Source of the DNA: JANXQE01 sp035651635
Lineage (GTDB): Bacteria > Verrucomicrobiota > Verrucomicrobiia > Limisphaerales > UBA8199
Reading direction: 5' to 3'
Assembly: GCA_035651635.1 (NCBI GenBank)
Contig: DASRFK010000236.1
Coordinates: forward strand, 1-9,013
Length of the DNA: 9,013 nt
Below the pieces are notes generated by a model that saw nothing but the letters and a program-made list of their open reading frames with translations, had not been told where the DNA came from and made no database searches. Shown in pieces: positions 1 through 6,100 of the stretch. A program made the translations under genes and the position numbers. Within the stretch, counting starts at the first letter, position 1. Each line of letters starts with the position of its first letter.

Positions 1-118
1 GCGTGTTTTAGAATTCGGTTTGGAGTCCCGCCTTTAGGCGGTTTTGGCGCCGGGCCGCCTGAAGGCGGGACTCCGAACCCCATACGCCCACGCCCAAGCC
101 GGTACTTCTAAAACACGC
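1..118. repeat. Nested inverted-repeat (REP/MITE-like) element
   Basis: Two inverted repeats are nested. The outer arms are a perfect 13-bp pair, GCGTGTTTTAGAA at 1-13 and its complement at 106-118. The inner arms are 20 bp, GGAGTCCCGCC... at 22-41 and its complement at 55-74, with one mismatch (T35). The pairing extends outward to 17/79 with one T:G pair at 21/75. The inner loop is only 13 nt, so a strong hairpin or cruciform is expected. There is no coding content in it beyond spurious frames. It may continue left of the window, and no target-site duplication can be checked. It is most likely a dispersed palindromic intergenic repeat or small non-autonomous element; this identity is inferred, while the palindromes are seen directly. 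Confidence 0.75.
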
Positions 119-196
119 TCTAAGAGGATTGCCGCTTTTCTGCCGATCAACACAGATAACCGACAGATTTGGTCACACCCCAGTCAACCGGCCAGC

Positions 197-224
197 TTGA
201 CGGGCAGGCAATCGCCACTAGACT
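197..224 (+). promoter_or_regulatory. Candidate sigma70-type promoter for the MFS transporter gene
   Basis: TTGACG at 197-202 matches the -35 consensus at 5 of 6 positions. TAGACT at 219-224 matches the -10 consensus at 4 of 6. The spacer is 16 nt. A start of transcription near 231 would leave a leader of about 55 nt before the ATG at 286. This placement makes the longer TTG-initiated reading (from 169) unlikely, because its start would lie upstream of the promoter. The rest of 119-285 shows no gene and no other clear signal. Prediction by eye only. Confidence 0.35.
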
Positions 225-285
225 GTCAGGCTATGTCATTAGGGAATGGTTTGCGCGCGACCCTGCCCGGGTTTCTCTTTTACGC

Positions 286-1572
286 ATGAGAAAGCCTTCG
301 GTCCTGGTCGTCTTTCTGACCGTCTTCATAGATTTGATCGGATTCGGCATCGTCGTGCCCCTGGTGCCGGTGTACAGCCGGCATTTCGGCGCTCACGGCA
401 TTGTGATCGGCGTCATCATCGCCTCCTTTTCCGCGATGCAGTTCATTTTTTCTCCGATCTGGGGACGGTTGTCGGACCGGTACGGCCGGCGGCCGATCCT
501 GCTCGTCAGCACGGCGGGCGCAGCCTGTTCGTACGTGCTATTTGCGATCAGTTCGGGCCTGGAGAATCACCTGGCCGCGCTTGGGCTAATGATCCTGGCC
601 CGCGCTTTCGCCGGCCTGTGCGGCGGAAACATCACGGTGGCGCAGGCGTACATCGCCGACATCACTCCGCCCGAACAACGGTCACGGCGGATGGGGCTAA
701 TCGGGATGGCATTTGGCCTGGGCTTCATTTTCGGCCCGGCCATCGGTGGCTTGAGTTTGAAGTACCTGGGTAGCACCGGGCCTGGCAGCATTGCCGCGTG
801 CCTTTGCGCCGCCAACTTTATCCTCGCCTTCTTTATCCTGGTCGAAAGCCGCAAACCCACTTCCGAGCCGATTGCGCATCGGCCGCACTTGGACCAGTGG
901 GCGCACACCTTGACGCAGCCGCGGATCGGTTTGCTGGTGATTGTGTTTTTCCTGGCGACTTTTTGCTTCAGCTGCTTCGAGAGCACTCTCCCGCTGGTCG
1001 TCAGCGACAACTTCCACTTAAACTTGCAGCGGGATGAAACCTCGGCCTCGACGGTCTCTTACCTCTTCGTGTATTGCGGGTTGATCGGAGCTCTCGTACA
1101 GGGCGGCGCGATCGGACGGCTCGTCAAAAAGCTGGGCGAGCCACGACTCATCGCCTTGAGCCTGGTGTTGACAGCCATCAGCCTCGCGGTGTTGCCATTT
1201 ATTAGCGGCCGCGCCGACCTCTCCTGGCACGTGCTCCTGAGGCCGGAGGGCCGTTCCTGGTGGGAGATGCTGGGCGCACTGGCGTTGCTCTCGATAGGAT
1301 CAAGCCTGACGCGCCCGCCGCTATTTGGATTGCTTTCGAATTTGACGGCTGCCCACGAACAGGGTGCCAACATCGGTGTGGCTCAAGGCGCCGGCAGTCT
1401 GGCTCGTATTATTGGTCCCATGTTTGCCACCGGCCTGCTGCCCTATCACCCTGCCCTGCCTTACCTCGCGTGCAGCGGAGTGATGCTCTGTACAACGGCG
1501 TTGCTTGTTCAACGGTTTCGGGCAGAAGGGTTGCCGGTGACATCGACCAACGCGCCCGAAGCAGCCAAATGA
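286..1572 (+). CDS. Major facilitator superfamily transporter, TetA-like DHA1 (drug:H+ antiporter) type
   Basis: A 428-aa inner-membrane protein with about 12 hydrophobic segments, the usual size for DHA1 transporters. TM1 (about residues 5-28) carries the FIDLIGFGIVVPLVP signature with Asp16. MFS motif A, GRLSDRYGRR, is at 60-69 in the TM2-TM3 loop. TM4 and its loop contain GNITVAQAYIADITPPEQR (114-132), typical of the TetA/TCR family. The antiporter motif C lies in TM5 (GMAFGLGFIFGPAIGG, 140-155). A matching GVAQGAGSLARIIGP motif follows in the C-terminal half (364-378). The central loop is about residues 188-212. The family exports drugs or small metabolites in exchange for protons; the substrate cannot be read from sequence and tetracycline export is not implied. 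I chose ATG 286 because it places the N-terminus just before TM1; the frame also opens at TTG 169 but those 39 residues look non-coding. No clear Shine-Dalgarno sequence precedes 286. It is convergent with hemW. Confidence 0.9.
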   Translation: MRKPSVLVVFLTVFIDLIGFGIVVPLVPVYSRHFGAHGIVIGVIIASFSAMQFIFSPIWGRLSDRYGRRPILLVSTAGAACSYVLFAISSGLENHLAALGLMILARAFAGLCGGNITVAQAYIADITPPEQRSRRMGLIGMAFGLGFIFGPAIGGLSLKYLGSTGPGSIAACLCAANFILAFFILVESRKPTSEPIAHRPHLDQWAHTLTQPRIGLLVIVFFLATFCFSCFESTLPLVVSDNFHLNLQRDETSASTVSYLFVYCGLIGALVQGGAIGRLVKKLGEPRLIALSLVLTAISLAVLPFISGRADLSWHVLLRPEGRSWWEMLGALALLSIGSSLTRPPLFGLLSNLTAAHEQGANIGVAQGAGSLARIIGPMFATGLLPYHPALPYLACSGVMLCTTALLVQRFRAEGLPVTSTNAPEAAK

Positions 1573-1671
1573 GCGGCACACGGGCATTCTGGGCGCAGCA
1601 ACGTCCGATCACCACCCGGCCGCCCAACATTTCCGCCTTCGCCAGGACCAGTTCGCGGATCTCTGCGAATT

Positions 1672-1690
1672 AAAGTCCGCGCGGCTTTTT
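1672..1690 (+). terminator. Weak terminator-like hairpin between convergent genes
   Basis: AAAG-t-CC-(GCGC)-GG-CTTT followed by two further T residues forms a short stem (four plus two pairs, one bulged base, GCGC loop) with a T tract on the + strand. It sits in the 116-bp gap after the transporter stop and abuts the hemW stop codon (1689-1691). On the - strand the same stem would end in TTTAATT. The stem is short, so this is a tentative call for a bidirectional terminator. A second small stem, TTCGC/GCGAA (1652-1656/1664-1668), lies just before it. Confidence 0.25.
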
Positions 1691-2897
1691 ACTTCAAAAA
1701 CAATTGAGCCGCAGCGTCGGCAAAGCGCAATCCCTGTGGTGTGAGTTGAAGCCGGTCTGGTTTGACCTCGGCCCAGCCCTGGTTCGTCAACTGCGCCATT
1801 TCCGCCGCCCACGTTTGGCGCAGGTCATGGCCGGTGACCTGGCGGAACTGCTCGAAGGGCCAACCGGCAATCAGCCGCAGCCCGAACGCGGCGGTTTCGC
1901 CTGCTCTGGCTAACGGAGGCAACTCTTCACCCGATTCCACGGGTCGTTCGCCTTTTTCCAACAGGTCACAATACTTCGGGGTATTGGAATAGTTCTTGGA
2001 ACGAACTCCGCGCACATAGCTGGTCGCGCTGGGACCCAGCCCATAAAAGGAGCCGCCCCGCCAGTAATTGACGTTATGGTGGCAGGCCAGTGCGGGAATC
2101 CCCGAGTCAGTGCGAGGGCCGGAAACAGACTCCACACAATTATTCTGTGATTCGGGCGACGAATTGCGGACACTGGCGAAGTTCGCAACCTCATACTGTT
2201 CGAATCCAGCCGCGCCGGCCTGTTGAACGAGTTCCTCGTACATGGCGCAGGCAAGGTCCTCGTCCAGCTCGAATTCACAGGCCTGCAATTGCGCATAGAG
2301 CGCCGTGTCTTCCTCGTAAATGACCTCGTAACACGACAAATGTTGGCTGCCCATCGCGGTTGCCTCGACAAGCGTCTCCTGCCACTGACGCATCGATTGG
2401 CCTGGAATTGCAAACATCAAATCCAGGTTGATATTGGTAAAGCCGGCCTGGCGCAGAATATCGAAAGATTTGAACACCATTTGCCGCGTGTGGACACGGC
2501 CCAGTCGCTCGAGCAGTTCTTCGCTTAGCGATTGCACGCCCATCGAGATGCGATTGACACCGTGCGCCCTTAACAGACGCGCTTTGTCCAAAGAAACCGT
2601 GGCGGGATTGCATTCGACCGTCCATTCACTGGGGGCACGCAGATTCAAGTCGCCCATCGCTTTGAGAATTCGCTCCCATTGTTTCAGCGTGAGCAGCGAA
2701 GGGGTCCCGCCTCCGAAAAAAATAGTCGCCGGCCTAAGATCCTCCGCTACCAACTTCATCTCTTGGATCAGCGCGCTGACGTAGCGATTAACCAGTTCGC
2801 CATTGGACGCTTCGGAATAGAACGCGCAGTACGAGCACTTTTTCGCGCAAAACGGCACGTGCACGTACAAGCTGGTAATGGCGTCAGACCCGAACAC
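1689..2897 (-). CDS. hemW: HemW, radical SAM haem chaperone (HemN-like protein)
   Basis: A 402-aa cytoplasmic radical SAM protein. The [4Fe-4S]/SAM motif CxxxCxxC is at Cys17, Cys21 and Cys24 within YVHVPFCAKKCSYCAF. The position two after the third Cys is Phe26; true HemN coproporphyrinogen dehydrogenase has a fourth Cys there, so this is HemW. GGGTPS at 62-67, ECNP at 95-98, RISMGVQS at 116-123 and NLDLMFAIPGQ at 157-167 are the family's SAM-binding strands. The C-terminal HemN_C-type region begins around CHHNVNYW (272-279) and GLGPSATS (286-293). HemW proteins bind haem and deliver it to haem proteins; they do not perform the coproporphyrinogen reaction, although they are often annotated so. 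The start is GTG, 10 residues before YVHVPFC; a purine-rich GGGGAAAG lies about 12 nt upstream, longer than optimal. A segment of about 26 residues (243-270) between YEVANFA and CHHN is extra relative to the usual family spacing. Confidence 0.92.
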   Translation of the reverse strand: MFGSDAITSLYVHVPFCAKKCSYCAFYSEASNGELVNRYVSALIQEMKLVAEDLRPATIFFGGGTPSLLTLKQWERILKAMGDLNLRAPSEWTVECNPATVSLDKARLLRAHGVNRISMGVQSLSEELLERLGRVHTRQMVFKSFDILRQAGFTNINLDLMFAIPGQSMRQWQETLVEATAMGSQHLSCYEVIYEEDTALYAQLQACEFELDEDLACAMYEELVQQAGAAGFEQYEVANFASVRNSSPESQNNCVESVSGPRTDSGIPALACHHNVNYWRGGSFYGLGPSATSYVRGVRSKNYSNTPKYCDLLEKGERPVESGEELPPLARAGETAAFGLRLIAGWPFEQFRQVTGHDLRQTWAAEMAQLTNQGWAEVKPDRLQLTPQGLRFADAAAQLFLK

Positions 2898-2956
2898 AGT
2901 GCCAAAATACTTTCCCCAAGCCGAAACCGCGAACCAAAAAATCCTGACGCACCCGA

Positions 2957-2975
2957 TAACGGTGTGCTCTCGTTA
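2957..2975. promoter_or_regulatory. Inverted repeat TAACG-N9-CGTTA upstream of hemW
   Basis: Perfect 5-bp arms at 2957-2961 and 2971-2975 with a 9-nt spacer, about 60 bp upstream of the hemW GTG start. The spacing suits an operator or a small hairpin, but a 5-bp palindrome occurs by chance often. I see no convincing -35/-10 pair for hemW nearby. Recorded as an observation only. Confidence 0.15.
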
Positions 2976-3010
2976 CCCCCAATCATTGCCGCGACTTTCC
3001 CGAAACACGC

Positions 3011-3079
3011 GTAGCGCCGCCTTTGGTCCGCATGGCCTGCGGAAGTCTGCCGTATGGCAGACTGGAAAGTCTGCGCTAC
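3011..3079. repeat. Palindromic intergenic repeat, three-way-junction-like fold
   Basis: The outer arms GTAGCGC (3011-3017) and GCGCTAC (3073-3079) pair perfectly and enclose two further hairpins. CCGCA/TGCGG (3028-3032/3038-3042) has a 5-nt loop. AGTCTGCC/GGCAGACT (3044-3051/3056-3063) has a 4-nt loop. An alternative stem, GCAGACT/AGTCTGC (3057-3063/3068-3074) with a GGAA tetraloop, would compete with the second hairpin and the outer stem. The repeated 'AGTCTGC' unit and the lack of coding sense suggest a dispersed repeat element. In the - orientation it lies downstream of the giant gene and upstream of hemW. Confidence 0.65.
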
Positions 3080-3086
3080 ATCGCGT

Positions 3087-3170
3087 AGGCCAAAAGCCTG
3101 GCTCATACCAGCCTGGGTCGCAGGCCCAGGTCGCCGCCTTTCCAATTGCAAACCCAAGGGCCAAAGGCCC
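3087..3170. repeat. Second cluster of short hairpins, 3' of the giant gene
   Basis: Consecutive small palindromes follow each other. AGGC/GCCT is at 3087-3090/3096-3099. GGCT/AGCC is at 3100-3103/3110-3113. CCTGGG/CCCAGG is at 3112-3117/3125-3130 with a 7-nt loop. GGGCC/GGCCC is at 3158-3162/3166-3170 with a 3-nt AAA loop. The last lies 13-25 bp past the TGA of the giant gene and could slow or end transcription, but it is not followed by a T tract on the - strand, so it is not a typical intrinsic terminator. Probably part of the same repeat element as 3011-3079. Confidence 0.45.
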
Positions 3171-3182
3171 GCGTCATTCACC

Positions 3183-6100
3183 TCACGGCAGCAGCACAAC
3201 GCGATAGAACTGCGGCGAACCGGGAACGACTGGCAGAGAAACGGAAAGCGCGTCCGCCGTGGCGGTAAGGGGCGTGCCCGCCGATTGCCACCCGCCGGAG
3301 GTGAGGGCATTCCTGGTTTGAAGCTGATAAATTCGATTTGAAGCTGTGTTCCACGTGATCAAAATCTGCCCGTTCGTTTGGAGAGATGCCCGAAGCAAGG
3401 GCGGTGAGACCTGGACTGCGAGCTGAGCCCCGGTGCTTGAGGCTGTCCCCGAACTGTTGGTCGCGACCACTGAATAAGCCCCGGCATCGACAAGTGTCAG
3501 GTTGCTGAGGGTAAGGACGCGAGCTGAACTGCCCTTGATGTTAGCCCCATCACTCAGGTTGGTGCCGTTCTTTTGCCACTGGTAACTCAACGGCGAGGCG
3601 CCACTCATGGCAACGCTAAAGCTCACTGACCCGCCCGTAGAGGCGACTTGCGCCAGTGGCTGCGCCGTGATCACGGGCGGCCCGCTGAAACCTAAACGGA
3701 ATACGGTGCCAAATCCACCTGGGCCACCTGAGCTCGTGGTGCCGTACAGATTCCCGTCCGCACCTTGAGTCAGAGCCGTTATCGGATTCGCCCCGTCATT
3801 GAACCCGTCAAACTCCAACAGTGTGGAAAACACACCGTCGGGGGTCATGCGAAACACCGTCCCGTAATTGTTTGCCCCACCCTGCTCGGTCGTGCCGTAG
3901 AAATTGCCGTCATTCGCCAGCACAAGCCCCGCGGCGGGATAGGAACCATCGCTGAAATTAAGCGAATACAGAGTCCTGAACGCACCATTGGTGGTGACCG
4001 TGAAAAGCGTTCCGTAAAATTCAAAACCACGGATAGTATTGAATCGTGTCGCGCCGTACAACGCTCCGTTATCGCCGCGGACCAGGCTGCCCACCGGAAC
4101 CAAGCCATCGCTGCCACCCGAAAACGAATAAATATTAGTGAACAGGCCCGCTGAACTCAGCCGGAACACGCTGCCATTGGTAAAAGCGCCTCCGCTCGAG
4201 GTGAGTCCATAAAAGTCGGCACCGTCCGAGGCAAGCAAGGCATCGGCCGGGCCCGTTCCATCTACGCCGCCGGAGAAAGAGTGCATCGTGGCCAGATGGC
4301 CGGCCGGGTCTACCCGAAAGATCGTGCCCCAGCCGTTTTGCCCGTCGCTGGAGGTTGCCCCGTAAAAAGAGCCGTCCGGTCCCTCGGCTAATGCGACCTG
4401 GGGCGCGCTGCCGTCAGCTGCGCCGCTGAAGATGTACAAGTTGGTTAACGCGGCAGACGGCGCGAACGAAAAACTAGTCCCGGCGCCAAGGGTCCCTCCG
4501 GCGCTAGTGGTGCCATAAAACAATCCATTTGAGCCCAAAACCAAGCCGGCCCGGGGAAGCGCGCCGTTGGTTCCATCGAATGAAAGAACCGAGACGAACC
4601 CGCCGTTGGTTCCAACCTTGAAAATCGTTCCCTGGCGATACGTGCCACCCAGCGGGGTTGTGCCATACAGAAAGCCGTCTCCGCCAGCGACCAACTGGCT
4701 GGGCTTACGGCCGTCTACGTTTCCCGTGAATGCGTATAATGTACTGAGCAATGTCCCTGGCGCCGTAACGGGGACCACCGTGAGGATCGCATTGGTCGTT
4801 TGCGCCGTACCCAGCGCATTGGTCGCGATGAGAACATAATTGCCTCCGTTACCTTCAGTCGCGCGGGTGATGATCAATGTGGGTGTCCTGGCGCCAGCAA
4901 CATTGCCGCTCTCCAGCACGTTGGTCCCGTTTACCTGCCACTGATAGCTTAGCGGCAGGTTCCCACCAACAGCGGCACTGAGAATGACCGAAGTTCCAGG
5001 CACCACGGTTTGATTTGTGGGCTGGAGCGTAATGACCGGCGCCGAGCTCAGGACCTGTAATCTGGCCGCCGCGCTCGGGACTGAACCAAACGCGTTGCTC
5101 ACCACAACCGAATAAAAAGCCGAGTCACTCAAACCCACATCATTCAAGGTCAAAATGCGCCCCTGCGAGCCAACGATCCTGGCGCCATCGACAAGGTTCG
5201 TGCCATTCACTTGCCATTGATACGCAAGCGGAGAACTACCGAAGCTCGCCACATTGAATTGGATCGAGGATCCCACATAGGCCGTGACTGGTGCCGGCTC
5301 ACTCGTAAGCTGCGGCGCAAACGCAGGGACCCTCAGACGGAAGATGACACCCTGGTTATTCGGGCCGCCATTTTGGGTCATCCCATACAAACTGCCATCC
5401 TCCGCTTCAGTCAGGGGCGCCTCCGGGTTGGCGCCGTTGAACCCATCGAACTGAGCGATGGTCGTCAGCGCACCACCGGGGGTGAGGCGGAAGATCGTGC
5501 CCAACCCAAACGTGCCGCCGTCGCTGGTTGTGCCGTAGAAGTTGCCGTCGCTGCTAAGTAGTGGCGTCGCCTGGGGATGACTGCCGTCGACCGGGCCGGC
5601 AAACGAGTAGACATTCGATAAAACGCCGGCGCGCGTCACGCGAAAAACAGTGCCCAATCCAAAAGTGCCGCCTGAGCTCGTCACTCCACAGAAGCTCCCA
5701 TCGGTCCCCTGGCTCAGCGAAGCCATTGGAAAGGCGCCGTTCGTTCCGTCAAACGAAGCCAAAGTCGTAAGCGGCCCGCCAGGAGTCATGGTAAAGACCG
5801 TCCCACTTCCGAACCGGCCGCCTTTGTAAGTCGTTCCATAGAGCTGGCCGTCCGAACCGAGCGTCAGTTTGCAATGCGGGAAGGCGCCGTTGGTGGAATC
5901 AAAAGGCACTTGGACCGAGTAAGCGCCGTTGGTATCGAGGCGGAACAACGTTCCGAAATGAAAGATGCCCCCTTCGTAAGAGGTGCCATAGGGACTTCCG
6001 TCAGCTGTTTTGGTCAAGCCGGCCGTGGGCAGAACTCCGTTGGTATGGTCGAAATCAAAGAGCTTGGTGAGCAGGTTATTGGTCTCTAATCGAAAAATCG

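Noticed and set aside
169..285. TTG-initiated N-terminal extension of the transporter by 39 residues
   Set aside because: The added residues are not transporter-like, the start would lie upstream of the likely promoter at 197-224, and ATG 286 sits exactly at the usual distance before TM1.
44..289. 81-aa open frame overlapping the inverted repeat and leader
   Set aside because: Its translation starts within the palindromic element and shows no recognisable family; it overlaps the real transporter start.
567..1010. 147-aa open frame opposite the transporter gene
   Set aside because: Antisense shadow of a well-supported MFS gene with no coding features of its own.
1910..2413. 167-aa open frame overlapping hemW
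   Set aside because: Shadow of hemW; the hemW frame carries all family motifs through this stretch, so there is no frameshift.
1689..2897. Oxygen-independent coproporphyrinogen III oxidase (HemN)
   Set aside because: The position two after the third motif Cys is Phe26 instead of the fourth Cys of HemN, and length and motifs fit HemW.
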